A stretch of DNA of 64,000 bases from Pigmentiphaga kullae. Lineage in GTDB: Bacteria; Pseudomonadota; Gammaproteobacteria; Burkholderiales; Burkholderiaceae_B. Position 1 is the stretch's first letter. Each line of letters begins with the position of its first letter. Below, piece by piece: positions 1 through 10,004 of this stretch. The stretch lies in the NCBI RefSeq assembly GCF_004216695.1, contig NZ_SGXC01000001.1:806001-870000 (forward strand), read 5' to 3'. The translations under genes and the position numbers were made by a program. The notes below the pieces were generated by a model. The model was given only the letters and a program-made list of their open reading frames with translations, did no database searches and was not told the DNA's origin.

Positions 1-1374
1 AGTTCCGGCTTCGACTTTCCCGCGGGCCGGCTGACCGTCAATCTCGCGCCCGCCGACCTGCCCAAGGAATCCGGTCGCTTCGACCTGCCCATCGCGGTGG
101 GCGTGCTGCTGGCGTCCGGACAGATCGCCATGCCCTCGCTGGCCGGCCGCGCCCGCGCGCGGGACGCGGTCCCGCCGCTGGCCCGGCTGGTGCTGGCCGG
201 CGAACTGTCGCTGACCGGCGCGCTGGTGCCCATTTCGGGCGCCCTGGCCATTGCCCTGTCGTTGTCGCGGCGCCAGCCGGGCGCCGAACTGCTGCTGCCC
301 GCCGGCAGCGCCGGACAGGCGGCGCGGGTGCCCGGGCTGCGGGTCTACGGCGCCGCCACGCTGCGCGACGTCGTGGCACACCTGGAGGAAAAGCAGGTGC
401 TGGCCGCCACGGCCCGCCGCGTCGATGCCACGTCCGGCCCGCCGCCCTGCCTGTCCGACGTCAAGGGCCAGTACGGCGCGCGGCGCGCGCTGGAGGTCGC
501 GGCGGCCGGCGGCCACAACCTGCTGATGCTGGGTCCGCCCGGTTCAGGCAAAAGCATGCTCGCGCAGCGCCTGGCCGGGCTGCTGCCACCCCTGCGCCAT
601 GACGATGCGCTGGAAGCCGCCGCCATCGCCAGCCTTGCCCCCGGTCCTGCTCCAACTTTCGGCTTGCGCCCCTTTCGCGCGCCGCACCACTCCGTATCCG
701 GCGCCGCCCTGGTCGGCGGCGGCACTCGCCCCCGGCCAGGAGAAATCACCTACGCCCACCTGGGCGTGCTGTTCCTGGACGAGTTGCCCGAGTTCGGCCG
801 GCACGTGCTCGACACCCTGCGCGAACCGCTGGAAACCGGCCGCGTCTCCATCGCGCGAGCCCAGCACCGCACCGAGTATCCCGCGCGCTTCCAGCTCGTG
901 GCCGCGATGAACCCCTGCCGATGCGGCTGGCACGGCAGCAACGTGAAGGCCTGCGCCTGCACGCCCGACCAGGTGGCCGCATACCGCGCCCGCCTGTCCG
1001 GTCCGCTGCTCGATCGCATCGATCTCCAGGTCGAGGTCCCCGCCGCCGGCGACGACTGGGCCGACCTGCCGCCCGGCGAACCGACCGACGCCGTGCGCCC
1101 GCGCGTCGAAGCCGCCCTGGATAGGCAGCATCGCCGCCAGGGCTGCGCCAATGCCGCGCTCGCGCCCGGGCAGGTCGACGACCACTGCCATCCCGATACC
1201 GCCGCGCGGGCCTTGTGGAAGCAGGCCATGAAGCAATTCGCGTGGTCGGCGCGCACGGCGCACCGGGTCTTGAAGGTGGCGCGGACGGTGGCGGACCTGG
1301 CCGGCGCGGAAGAAATCGGCAGCCCGCACATGGCCGAGGCGGTGCAGTTCAGGCGGCCGCTGCGGGAGCGGTGA
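1..1374 (+). CDS. comM: ComM/YifB-family Mg-chelatase-like AAA ATPase (3' part)
   Basis: The reading frame is open from base 1, so the start lies upstream; 457 codons are visible. The protein has a Walker A motif GPPGSGKS at about codon 178, a Walker B/sensor region with LFLDELPEF near codon 256, and the Cys cluster CRCGW...CAC near codon 307, in the arrangement of the YifB/ComM family (N-terminal Lon-protease-like fold, magnesium-chelatase AAA core, C-terminal chelatase domain). Family members are hexameric helicases that promote branch migration during natural transformation. The gene ends 170 bp before the diguanylate cyclase and has no visible operon partner. It is not a metal chelatase despite the domain name and should not be linked to the CobN-like gene at 6-10 kb. 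Confidence 0.93.
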   Translation, partial: SSGFDFPAGRLTVNLAPADLPKESGRFDLPIAVGVLLASGQIAMPSLAGRARARDAVPPLARLVLAGELSLTGALVPISGALAIALSLSRRQPGAELLLPAGSAGQAARVPGLRVYGAATLRDVVAHLEEKQVLAATARRVDATSGPPPCLSDVKGQYGARRALEVAAAGGHNLLMLGPPGSGKSMLAQRLAGLLPPLRHDDALEAAAIASLAPGPAPTFGLRPFRAPHHSVSGAALVGGGTRPRPGEITYAHLGVLFLDELPEFGRHVLDTLREPLETGRVSIARAQHRTEYPARFQLVAAMNPCRCGWHGSNVKACACTPDQVAAYRARLSGPLLDRIDLQVEVPAAGDDWADLPPGEPTDAVRPRVEAALDRQHRRQGCANAALAPGQVDDHCHPDTAARALWKQAMKQFAWSARTAHRVLKVARTVADLAGAEEIGSPHMAEAVQFRRPLRER

Positions 1375-1544
1375 ACAAGCCTCCGCCAAAGTCCATCAAC
1401 AATCGGCGCGCTCCTCTCGACCACCGCTTCGATGTAGTCCTACAATCGCGGACGCTCAAACACGCCCCGGGTTGCTCATCCCTCCTATGATCGCCTGTCC
1501 TCCTGTTCGACGAGATCCGATTCCCACCCTCCAGCCGGTGCGAC

Positions 1545-2672
1545 ATGAGTGTTGAGTTCGTCATCGGAGTGCTGAACACGTCCATGTCGGCGATCTTCGG
1601 CGCAAGCCTGCTCGCCCTTTGGTACTACCAGCGCGAACTGGGCTACATCGCCATCCTCGTTGGTTCGTACGCGGTCAGAATCCTTTCCTTCGGCAGCCTG
1701 TACGCCGCCTTCGCGCTGGACCAGCTGGAGCTGCGGATGGTCGCCAACGGGTTGATCCTGGCAGCCACCGCTCTGCTGTCCGTCGCGATTTCCAGGCGGC
1801 TCCGGCTGCGGCCCCATTACGGTAGCCTGGCGGCCATAATGACGATCTCGCTGGCAGCCGGATGCTTCTTCGTGTTCGCCCAGGACAACCTGCCCATCCG
1901 GGCCGCGGTCATCAATCTCGGACTCGCCGCGATCTGTTTCGTGATGCTGACCGACCTGACCCGACGCCATCAACGCACGCCGGTCGAGCAACTGCTGTTC
2001 GCCCAGATCGTCATCGCGTTCCTGAGCTTCGTCTCGCGTCCACTGACCTTCCTGATTCCCTGGATCGAGCCCGCGCAGTCCGAAGCCGTCTACTGGATCG
2101 TGGTGTCGATCTCGGACACGCTGATCTGCTCGACGCTGGCGGCAGCCATCTTCGCGGTCATCGCCGTCGACGTAATGGACCGGTTCAAGGCGGAAGCCCA
2201 GATCGACATGCTGTCCGGCCTGTTCAACCGCCGCGGCTTCGAATCGCGCGCCCAGCCCTTGCTGGCACGACAGCCCGGCGGCGAACCCGCCGCCCTCATC
2301 CTGACCGACCTCGATCACTTCAAATCGATCAACGACCGCTTCGGGCACCTGGATGGCGACAAGGTCATCCGGGCCTTTTCCGACATCCTGAAGGACAAGG
2401 CGCCGCGAGATGCCATCGTCGGACGCATAGGCGGCGAGGAATTCGCGATTCTGCTGCCGGCCGGACTGGGCGCCGCTGCCCACGCCATGGCCGATACCGC
2501 CCGGACCGCGTTCAAGGCGACTGCGCCAGGGATCTTCGCCCACGCCTGCCACCCGACCGCGAGCTTCGGGATCGCTGTCGCCCGCACGGGCGACAGCCTG
2601 CTGGCCCTGATGGAGCGAGCCGATCGCGCGCTGTACCGGGCGAAGAACGAAGGACGGGACTGCGTCCGGTAA
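1545..2672 (+). CDS. Membrane-anchored GGDEF diguanylate cyclase
   Basis: This 375-residue protein has about six to seven hydrophobic segments in residues 5-210, followed by a GGDEF domain with the active motif GGEEF at about residue 296 and the substrate region LTDLDHFKSIND. It should make cyclic di-GMP from two GTP at the inner membrane. The residues five before GGEEF are PRDA rather than RxxD, so the usual product-inhibition I-site is absent. No PAS, GAF or periplasmic sensor domain is recognisable; the signal is presumably read by the membrane part (a MASE-like sensor is possible but not assigned). It stands alone, in the same direction as comM and the GntR gene. Confidence 0.9.
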   Translation: MSVEFVIGVLNTSMSAIFGASLLALWYYQRELGYIAILVGSYAVRILSFGSLYAAFALDQLELRMVANGLILAATALLSVAISRRLRLRPHYGSLAAIMTISLAAGCFFVFAQDNLPIRAAVINLGLAAICFVMLTDLTRRHQRTPVEQLLFAQIVIAFLSFVSRPLTFLIPWIEPAQSEAVYWIVVSISDTLICSTLAAAIFAVIAVDVMDRFKAEAQIDMLSGLFNRRGFESRAQPLLARQPGGEPAALILTDLDHFKSINDRFGHLDGDKVIRAFSDILKDKAPRDAIVGRIGGEEFAILLPAGLGAAAHAMADTARTAFKATAPGIFAHACHPTASFGIAVARTGDSLLALMERADRALYRAKNEGRDCVR

Positions 2673-2832
2673 GACTGACCCTGCGGATGCGCTTCGATGA
2701 CAGCGCCAGGCCGCCGGAAACCGATCTGTGGCTTATCTGCCCGGGGGTGGATCAAACCGGTAGTACCATGCACGCTTGCCGGCCGCCCGCCGCGTCCGGC
2801 CGTCGATACATGCAAGGGAAGATCCACAGCGC

Positions 2833-3567
2833 ATGCGCTCCATAGGCCGCACACGAAGTCTGTCCGAAGAACTCGTGCAGCTCATGTCCGAAAAAATCCA
2901 CGGCAAGGTGTGGAAGCCGGGCGACAAGCTGCCGACGGAAGCCGAGATCATGCAGGAGTACGGCGTCAGCCGCACGGTGGTGCGCGAGGCGATCTCGCGC
3001 CTGCAGGCCGCGCGCATGGTCGAGACCCGGCACGGCATCGGCACCTTCCTGCTGGAGCCGCCGGTGACGCCGCTGCGGCTCGATGCCAGGGATGCGGTCA
3101 CGATGCTGGACGTGATGGCGGTGCTGGAGCTGCGCATCACGGTCGAGACCGAAGCCGCCCGGCTGGCCGCCGAGCGGCGCACCGAGCAGGACTTGGCTGA
3201 GCTGCGCGGCGCGCTGGCGGACTTCGAGGCGCAAATCGAGCCGGGCGGCGACACCGTCGCGGCGGACCTGGCCTTCCACCAGCAGGTGGCCATCGCCACC
3301 GGCAACCGCTATTTCCACGAGATCCTGGCGCAGATGGGGGCCACCATCATTCCCCGGACACGGGTCGACACCGCGGAACTGGCGCGCGATGACCGGCGGG
3401 CCTACCTGGCGCGGGTACATCGCGAGCACCAGGCCATCTACGAGGCCATCGCCCGCCAGGACCCGGACGCCGCGCATGCCGCGATGCGTGCCCATCTGGC
3501 CCGAAGCCAGGAAAAGCTGCGGCAGGCCTATGCCGCCGGCCAGGGCGACGAGAACCCGGCCACCTAG
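2833..3567 (+). CDS. FadR-subfamily GntR transcriptional regulator
   Basis: This 244-residue protein has an N-terminal winged helix-turn-helix (about residues 12-75, with the typical GDKLPTEAEIM and SRTVVREAISRLQ) and a C-terminal FCD ligand domain. The metal-site signatures are DLAFHQQVAIATGN and HREHQAIYEAI. The ATG at 2833 is chosen because AAGGGAAG lies about 11 bases upstream; a longer frame from 2776 lacks such a site. It lies 112 bp before the glucarate-pathway dehydratase in the same direction, so control of sugar-acid catabolism by a keto-deoxy-aldarate ligand is the simplest inference. The effector cannot be read from the sequence. Confidence 0.88.
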   Translation: MRSIGRTRSLSEELVQLMSEKIHGKVWKPGDKLPTEAEIMQEYGVSRTVVREAISRLQAARMVETRHGIGTFLLEPPVTPLRLDARDAVTMLDVMAVLELRITVETEAARLAAERRTEQDLAELRGALADFEAQIEPGGDTVAADLAFHQQVAIATGNRYFHEILAQMGATIIPRTRVDTAELARDDRRAYLARVHREHQAIYEAIARQDPDAAHAAMRAHLARSQEKLRQAYAAGQGDENPAT

Positions 3568-3679
3568 CGTCTCCGCGAGCGTCCAACGATGTCAGGCGAC
3601 CATTGCCTTCCCTCCATTTAAGTTGTACGATGACTGACGACATATCACTTGCTGCCCCCTTTCATCACCGGATGCCGCC

Positions 3680-4591
3680 ATGACCCCTCAAGAACTGAAG
3701 GCCACGATTTCCCAGGGATTGCTCTCGTTCCCCGTCACCGATTTCGACCAGAACGGCGATTTCGCGCCCAAGGGCTACGCCGCCCGGCTGGAATGGCTGG
3801 CTCCCTACGGGGCCAGCGCGCTGTTCGCGGCGGGCGGCACGGGCGAGTTCTTTTCGCTGACGCCGGCCGACTATTCGACCGTGGTGAAAACGGCGGTGGA
3901 CGTGTGCGAGAAGCGCGTTCCCATCCTGGCGGGCGCCGGCGGCCCCACGCGCACGGCCATCGCCTATGCGCAAGAGGCGCAGCGGCTGGGCGCCAAAGGC
4001 GTCCTGCTCATGCCCCACTACCTGACCGAGGCCAGCGAAGCCGGCATCGAGGCCCACGTGGAAGAGGTCTGCAAGTCGCTGGACATCGGGGTGATCTTCT
4101 ACAACCGCGCCAACTCGCGGCTCGGGCCGGCGGCGCTGTCGCGCCTGGCGGACCGCTGCCCCAACCTGATCGGCTTCAAGGACGGGATGGGCGACATCGA
4201 GGCCATGGTGCGCGTGCGCCGCGGCCTGGGCGACCGCTTCGCCTACCTGGGCGGACTGCCGACGGCGGAGGTCTACGCGGCGGCCTACAAGGCGCTGGGC
4301 GTACCCGTGTATTCGTCGGCCGTGTTCAACTTCATTCCCAAGACCGCGATGGCGTTCTACCACGCCGTTGCGCAGGACGACGCGCAGACCATCGGCCGGC
4401 TGCTGGACGATTTCTTCCTGCCCTACCTGGAGATCCGCAACCGCCGTGCCGGCTACGCGGTCAGCATCGTCAAGGCCGGCGCCCGCCTGGTCGGCCACGA
4501 CGCGGGCCCGGTGCGCGCGCCGCTGACGGACCTGGACCAGGACGAGATGCAGCGCCTGGCGGCGCTGATCGAGAAGGTGGGCGGGCAGTAG
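3680..4591 (+). CDS. kdgD: 5-dehydro-4-deoxyglucarate dehydratase
   Basis: This 303-residue DHDPS/NAL-superfamily TIM barrel matches the KdgD branch along its whole length. KdgD dehydrates and decarboxylates 5-keto-4-deoxy-D-glucarate to 2,5-dioxopentanoate in the oxidative D-glucarate/D-galactarate pathway. Visible features are the N-terminal [10 protein letters not shown] block, the GGTGEFFSL loop, the conserved tyrosine in [10 protein letters not shown] and the Schiff-base lysine in IGFKDGMGD (about residue 171). The usual partners (glucarate dehydratase, ketoglutarate semialdehyde dehydrogenase) are not in the window; only the FadR-type regulator is adjacent. It converges on the APC permease with a 4-bp gap. 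Confidence 0.92.
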   Translation: MTPQELKATISQGLLSFPVTDFDQNGDFAPKGYAARLEWLAPYGASALFAAGGTGEFFSLTPADYSTVVKTAVDVCEKRVPILAGAGGPTRTAIAYAQEAQRLGAKGVLLMPHYLTEASEAGIEAHVEEVCKSLDIGVIFYNRANSRLGPAALSRLADRCPNLIGFKDGMGDIEAMVRVRRGLGDRFAYLGGLPTAEVYAAAYKALGVPVYSSAVFNFIPKTAMAFYHAVAQDDAQTIGRLLDDFFLPYLEIRNRRAGYAVSIVKAGARLVGHDAGPVRAPLTDLDQDEMQRLAALIEKVGGQ

Positions 4592-4595
4592 GCGG

Positions 4596-5987
4596 TCAGC
4601 CCAGGCTTTCGGGATCCAGGCGCGCCGCTTCCCGGCGCCGCGCCAGGAAGGTGACGCCCCACATCACCACCCCCAGCGCCAGCAGCCAGCCGGCCACTTC
4701 GTACTGGATGGGATCGCGGCCGGTGAACGGCGTGACCATGAACAGGCACACGATCGCCCCCAGTACGGCCAGCGGCGCCCAGGTACGGAAATGCGGATGG
4801 CCGACGCCGTCGCGCCTGAGCACCAACACCGCGACATTGACGAACGCGAACACGCCCAGCAGCAGCAGGGCCGTGGTGCCGCCCAGCGCGCGGATCGCCT
4901 CGGAGTCGCTGGCGGCGGACACCAGCACGATCAGGCCCACCGCCAGCGCGGTGGTGAACAGGATGGCGGACCAGGGCGTCTGCGTGCGCGCGTGCACGTG
5001 CGACAGGAAGGCCGGCAGCACGCCCTGGCGCGACATGCCGTACAACAGGCGGCTGGCCATCATCATGTTGATCAGCGCCGAATTGGCGACCGCGAACATG
5101 GAGATGACCGGCATGATCACTTCCATGGGCAGATCGGGCGCGGCGCGCTTGACCACCAGCACCAGCGGCGTGGAACTGGCGGCCAGTTCGCCCACGGGGA
5201 TCAGCGCCACGGCGCAGATGGAAACCAGCACGTAGATGGTGGCCGTGAGCCCCAACCCGGTCAGCAGCACCTTGGGGAAGATCCGGTTGGGATCGTGGGT
5301 TTCCTCGGCCATGTTGACCGAGTCCTCGAAGCCCACCATGGCGTAGAAGGCCAGCGCGGTGGCCGAGGTGATGGCCAGGAAGACACTCTTGTCCTCGGGC
5401 GTGTCGAAGGCCACCACGCGCGAGAAGTCGGCCTGCCCCCCCGCGATCGCGTAGAAGCCCAGCAGTATCACCAGCAGCAGGCCGCTCAGCTCGACCAGGG
5501 TCAGCACCACGTTGGTCTTCACGCTTTCGGACACGCCGCGCAGGTTCACCAGCATGACCAGCACCATGAAGCCCACCGCGCCCAGCGTGACCAGGGCCGG
5601 ACTGGCTTGCATGCCCAGGGACACGAACAGGTTGGCGGCGAAGGCCTGCGAGGCGGTCGAGGCCGAGGTCAGGCCCGAGCACATGACGGTGAAGCAGATG
5701 ATGAAGGTCAGGAAGTGCAGCCCGAAGGCCTTGTGCACGTACAGCGCCGCGCCCGCCGCACGGGGATACTTCGTGACGAGTTCGAGATACGAGAAGGCGG
5801 TAAGCAGGGCGATCAGGAAGGCGGCCAGGAAAGGCGCCCAGGCCGCCCCGCCCACTTCTCCGGCCACCTGGCCGGTCAGGGCATAGACGCCGGTACCCAG
5901 GATGTCCCCAACTATGAACAGCAACAACAACTTCGGCCCCATCACCCGTTTCAAGGGGGTATCGCCCGAGCCTTGCTTTTCGGTCAT
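4596..5987 (-). CDS. APC-superfamily amino acid permease
   Basis: This is a polytopic inner-membrane protein with about 12 hydrophobic segments. The first segment has the APC substrate-loop pattern GDILGTGVYALTG, followed by GGAAW. The family imports amino acids or related amines by symport or exchange; the substrate cannot be assigned. An in-frame ATG at 6017 would add ten residues, but the ATG at 5987 has GAGG six bases upstream and is preferred (463 residues). The gene converges with kdgD and is separated from the CobN-like gene by about 120 bp, so it is probably a single-gene unit. Confidence 0.88.
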   Translation of the reverse strand: MTEKQGSGDTPLKRVMGPKLLLLFIVGDILGTGVYALTGQVAGEVGGAAWAPFLAAFLIALLTAFSYLELVTKYPRAAGAALYVHKAFGLHFLTFIICFTVMCSGLTSASTASQAFAANLFVSLGMQASPALVTLGAVGFMVLVMLVNLRGVSESVKTNVVLTLVELSGLLLVILLGFYAIAGGQADFSRVVAFDTPEDKSVFLAITSATALAFYAMVGFEDSVNMAEETHDPNRIFPKVLLTGLGLTATIYVLVSICAVALIPVGELAASSTPLVLVVKRAAPDLPMEVIMPVISMFAVANSALINMMMASRLLYGMSRQGVLPAFLSHVHARTQTPWSAILFTTALAVGLIVLVSAASDSEAIRALGGTTALLLLGVFAFVNVAVLVLRRDGVGHPHFRTWAPLAVLGAIVCLFMVTPFTGRDPIQYEVAGWLLALGVVMWGVTFLARRREAARLDPESLG

Positions 5988-6107
5988 CGCCGGCCTCTTC
6001 GCGTCTGTGCTGGTCATCCGATTCTAAATGGCGGCGCCAGGGGTGGAAGCGGCGGCGATGCAACCGAATGTCTCTCTCGCGGCGAATCCGGGAACGGGAT
6101 CTCCCGG

Positions 6108-9100
6108 CTACCAGCGAGGCTTGCGAGCGGCGCCGGCCCCCAGGAGCAGCAAGGCGCAGCCGGCGGCCAGCCAGGCGGTCAGGGGGAATGCCGCATCCGG
6201 CGAGGCCGACGCGGGGCGCTTCTCCTGCAGGGCGAAGCCACGCACTTGCCGCCGGCCGGACGCTTGCGCCTGACCGGCGGGCCCGGGAGACGCAGCGCCG
6301 GCCGGCGAAGGCGCGGCGCCGACCGCGAGCCTTTCCTGACGCGCATGGCAGGCCGCCTGTGCGCAATGGGCGCCATGCGCCGCGGTTTCCTGCGCCAGCA
6401 GTTGCTCCAGCTGCGCACGGACCTGATCACCGGCCGCCCACTTGCCGCGCTCGATGGCGTCGAGCAGCGCGCCGATCAGTTGCTGGCGCGCATGCGGGTT
6501 GTGCCGCGCGAAGTAGTCCCGCAGGCCAAGCCGGTACGTGTCGTCCACATAGATTTCCTTGACCGCCTGCCAGTCGCCGTCGGTCACCAGTTCGGGCGTG
6601 GTCACGTCCCACAGCAGAAGATGCTCGGGGAGCTGCGCCATGTAGCGGGCGCCGTTGTAGCCGCTGGCCTGCATGGCGCGGATCCAGGCGGGATTGAAGT
6701 AGCGGCTCTGCAATTCCGCGCCATAGCTGCGGGCCAGGTCGTCGATGCGTGCCTGCCCGGGACGGGGGTCCTTCAGGTCCGCGATATAGTTGGCGACGGC
6801 GCGCCCCGTGCGTTCGCGTACCGCCATGCCAATCCCCCCCAGATAAGCGGCGGCCATGGGCGTATCGAGCAGGCCATAGACGTTGGAGCTGCGGCTGAAC
6901 ACCGCGGCATCGACGCCGTCGAGCTGTACGCCGAAGCCGGCGCCGTCGGACTCGCCCTGGGCGCCGCCGCCGTAGGCGTGCGACATCCGGTCGGCGTAGA
7001 GCCCGGCAAGACGGGCGTCGGTCCATTCGGCGCCCGCCTTGATGGCGAACTGGGTCGATGGGGAATACGCGCCGGGGGCGGTCGAGTAGACTCGCCGCAG
7101 CGCCCGGCGGCGTGCCTCTTCTTCAGGCAGGCCCTGGCTCGCGAGCAGCGCGATCGCACTCGTGCTGGCGGCCCGCACGGCGTTGTCCGGTTCGTCCGCA
7201 CCCGCCGCCAGCGCGACCGCCCTGGCGATCAGCTCGATCTTGTCGCGGAAGTGATCGCGGTAGGTTCCCGAGGTCGTCACCAGAACGTCCACGCGTGGCC
7301 GGCCCAGCGCGGCACGGCTCTCGAGCTCCACGTCCACTACCTCGCCGCGCGGATTCCAGACCGGGCGCACGCCAAGCAGCCGCAGGATCTGCGCCTCGAT
7401 CGCGCCCTGGTTCTGCGCCGACTCGCCGGACCACAGCACGAAAGCCACCTTGCGCGGCGGCTGGCCATGTTCGAGCCGATACGTGGCCACCAGGTCGTCG
7501 GCCAGGCGAACGCCCGTCTCCCATGCATCCCGCGTAGGCAGGCGACGAGTGGCCAGCGTATAGGGGTTGCGGCCGGGCGGCAGCGCATCGGGATTGCGCA
7601 CGGCGTCGGCCATCGGACCCGGCTCGATGTACCGGCCCTGCAAGGCGTCGACGATGGCATCCATCTCGCGTGGCGCCTGCTCGATGCGCCGGGCATAGTC
7701 ATCGATGCGGGCCCGCATCCCGTCGGCAAGCGCCGGGCCGGACGCTTGTCCATCCAGCGCCGCGCGCACCACGGCGAGCGCCGGTGGATGCTCCGCATCG
7801 CCAGCGACCATGGCGTGGACCATGCGCGCCTTGGTCTCGGCGTCCGGGACCTGGCCCAGCACGTGGCCGCCGGCGGGCATCACGGCGCGCGCCACCTCGT
7901 CCAGGTAGCGGCGCAGCGCGCGCTCCAGTTCGGGCCATTGCGCCCGCGCCGGATCCAGCCCGAGGTCGCGGGCCAGCGGCTGCGCGAGCCGCCTGGCTTG
8001 CGCGTGCCCGGCCCGCGCATCCGCGGCGGCGTCGAGCGCGTCGCGCATCGCTTCGAGCCCGGGCGGCAGGCCGCCCTGGACCAGCGGCGGCATGAAGCCG
8101 GTGGTCACCGCCATCGCCCGGCGTTTGTTGCCCACGCCACCGTTGGCTTGCAGCGGCGTGGGCTGGATGTGGGGAAGGTCGCCGGCCAGCGCGCCGATCC
8201 AGTCGTCGCGCGCCGGCCCCTGCTGCTTGCCCGGCATCAGCGAGAGCTGGGTGAAGAACGGCAGATAGGCATCCGCGTGAAGATCGCGCGCCATCCACAG
8301 GTAGAACGCGATGTACTGGTGATGGGGCGGCAGCGCCTCCTTGGAGGCGAGGGCCCCGTCGTCCTGCAGATAGCCCCATACCGGATGCGGAGCCAGGGCG
8401 ATCTTGCCGAAGCGCAGCACCGGTATGGCGAGCTGGCGCCGGCCTTCGGCGTCCGTGTGCACCATGATGCGGCCCGGCGGCGGTCCCCAGCGGGCTTCGG
8501 TCTGCGCCCGCAGATCCGCGGGCAGCGTGCGGTACCACGCCAGGTAGCGCGATTCCGGAATCAGCACGAGCCCGCCCTGCCTCGCGCGCCGAGCCAGTTC
8601 GGCGGCGGCGTGCGGTCCGCTCGCGTTGGAAGCGTCCTCGGCCATGCGACGCGCGAGTTCGTGGGCGTCGGGCAGCTCGCCCGGCCCGAGGTCGTAGCCT
8701 TCGGCGCGCAGCCGCGCCAGCAGGGCCACCAGGCTGGCCTGGGCATCCAGGTAAGTATCCGGATCGCTGCCGACGTCGCCCGGATCGCCGCTTTCGCTGT
8801 GATAGGCGATCACGAGACGCTTGTCCGCGTTCGGCAGCCTGTGCAGACGCGCCCAGGCGAGCGCGCGCGATACCCGCCACGCCACCTGTCCGGCCAGCGC
8901 CACGTGCACCGGCATGCCGCGCGCATCCGGCTCGCGCGCCCCGACCATCATGGGCTCGACGATGCCGCTGGCCTCGCTCATCGCCAGTTGGCCGCTGCGG
9001 TCGGGCGCAAACCCGCCCGGATCGGAACGCCATTGCTCGGGCGTGCGGGCGTAATCCGTCGTGCAATTGAGCACCGCCACGCCCAGCCGGCGCGCCTGGG

Positions 9101-10004
9101 CCACGCCCGCCGCGTGATCGGCATAGTCGATCTGGCTGGCGCACAGGATCAGGACGTCGATGGCGGGCCGGCCGCGGGCATCCTCGAAATGCCGCAACGA
9201 TACCTGGCTGTTGCTGCGCCACATGGGCACGGGCAGACCTCCCTGCCGCTCCACCTCTTCGATAAGCGCGTCGATGACCGTCGTGTTGCCGCCCAGAGCA
9301 AGACTGCGATAGAACATCAATCCGACCCGGGGCCGCGAGGCCGCGTCGCGAAGCCGCAGCGCGGCCCAGGCGAGATAGCCGTCGAGGCTGTCGAAGACGC
9401 CGGCGTGCCGGGGATGGTAGAACGCCTGGTCCGGATAGACGATCGGCGGCTGTGGGGTCACGGCCTGGCCCAGCAGCCGGGCGGCCAGATAGTCGAACAG
9501 GCGCGCGTAGTTTTCCGCCGTGGCGTTGGCCCAGTAGCGGGAGGCATCGGGCACGGCGGCTATCGGCACGTTGCCGTCCACCCACTCGGTGCCGTTGAGC
9601 ACCAGCACCCGCGTGTGCCGCGCGGCTTGTGCCAGGCGGTTCCGGTATTGCGCCAGTCGCGGCCCGACTCCCTCGACCAGGACGAGGTCATAGCCACCCA
9701 GGTCCACGCCATCCAGTCCAGGCAGGTAACCGCCGCCCAGCCCGAAGAGGTCGATGCGGAACCGATCGCGCCGCCGGTCCACCGCCTCTTGCATGGCCGC
9801 CGGCTGCTGCGCCAGCTCGATGGAAACCACGGCGATCCTGGGCAGCGAAGGCGCCGCGCCGATAGCCGTTGCCGCGATCCCGGCCAACACGGCGCCGCAG
9901 AGGTTGGCGATCAGCCATGGCCAGATCCGGGACGGCCCATGGGCGCGCGGCGCCAACGCGAGCCGCCGCCGGCACAAGGCAATCCAACCGCCGAATGCGT
10001 TCAC
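6108..10004 (-). CDS. CobN-like chelatase large subunit, membrane anchored
   Basis: This 1298-residue protein belongs to the CobN/BchH family, the large subunits that insert cobalt or magnesium into tetrapyrroles. It differs from cytosolic CobN of B12 synthesis: there is a hydrophobic segment near residues 30-53 resembling a signal anchor and another at about 1272-1292 followed by a short basic tail, which would place the domain outside the cytoplasm. The GTG start at 10004 overlaps the stop of the DUF2149 gene (GTGA). No CobS, CobT, BchI or BchD partner is in the window. It is the last gene of the receptor-ExbB-DUF2149-CobN operon. Similar loci elsewhere are linked to zinc or other metal-complex uptake, so a role in handling an imported metal complex is likely but unproven. 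Confidence 0.88.
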   Translation of the reverse strand: MNAFGGWIALCRRRLALAPRAHGPSRIWPWLIANLCGAVLAGIAATAIGAAPSLPRIAVVSIELAQQPAAMQEAVDRRRDRFRIDLFGLGGGYLPGLDGVDLGGYDLVLVEGVGPRLAQYRNRLAQAARHTRVLVLNGTEWVDGNVPIAAVPDASRYWANATAENYARLFDYLAARLLGQAVTPQPPIVYPDQAFYHPRHAGVFDSLDGYLAWAALRLRDAASRPRVGLMFYRSLALGGNTTVIDALIEEVERQGGLPVPMWRSNSQVSLRHFEDARGRPAIDVLILCASQIDYADHAAGVAQARRLGVAVLNCTTDYARTPEQWRSDPGGFAPDRSGQLAMSEASGIVEPMMVGAREPDARGMPVHVALAGQVAWRVSRALAWARLHRLPNADKRLVIAYHSESGDPGDVGSDPDTYLDAQASLVALLARLRAEGYDLGPGELPDAHELARRMAEDASNASGPHAAAELARRARQGGLVLIPESRYLAWYRTLPADLRAQTEARWGPPPGRIMVHTDAEGRRQLAIPVLRFGKIALAPHPVWGYLQDDGALASKEALPPHHQYIAFYLWMARDLHADAYLPFFTQLSLMPGKQQGPARDDWIGALAGDLPHIQPTPLQANGGVGNKRRAMAVTTGFMPPLVQGGLPPGLEAMRDALDAAADARAGHAQARRLAQPLARDLGLDPARAQWPELERALRRYLDEVARAVMPAGGHVLGQVPDAETKARMVHAMVAGDAEHPPALAVVRAALDGQASGPALADGMRARIDDYARRIEQAPREMDAIVDALQGRYIEPGPMADAVRNPDALPPGRNPYTLATRRLPTRDAWETGVRLADDLVATYRLEHGQPPRKVAFVLWSGESAQNQGAIEAQILRLLGVRPVWNPRGEVVDVELESRAALGRPRVDVLVTTSGTYRDHFRDKIELIARAVALAAGADEPDNAVRAASTSAIALLASQGLPEEEARRRALRRVYSTAPGAYSPSTQFAIKAGAEWTDARLAGLYADRMSHAYGGGAQGESDGAGFGVQLDGVDAAVFSRSSNVYGLLDTPMAAAYLGGIGMAVRERTGRAVANYIADLKDPRPGQARIDDLARSYGAELQSRYFNPAWIRAMQASGYNGARYMAQLPEHLLLWDVTTPELVTDGDWQAVKEIYVDDTYRLGLRDYFARHNPHARQQLIGALLDAIERGKWAAGDQVRAQLEQLLAQETAAHGAHCAQAACHARQERLAVGAAPSPAGAASPGPAGQAQASGRRQVRGFALQEKRPASASPDAAFPLTAWLAAGCALLLLGAGAARKPRW

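Noticed and set aside
1-10004. ComM ATPase as the CobS/ChlI partner of the CobN-like protein
   Set aside because: ComM forms its own recombination-related family and is 5 kb away on the opposite strand.
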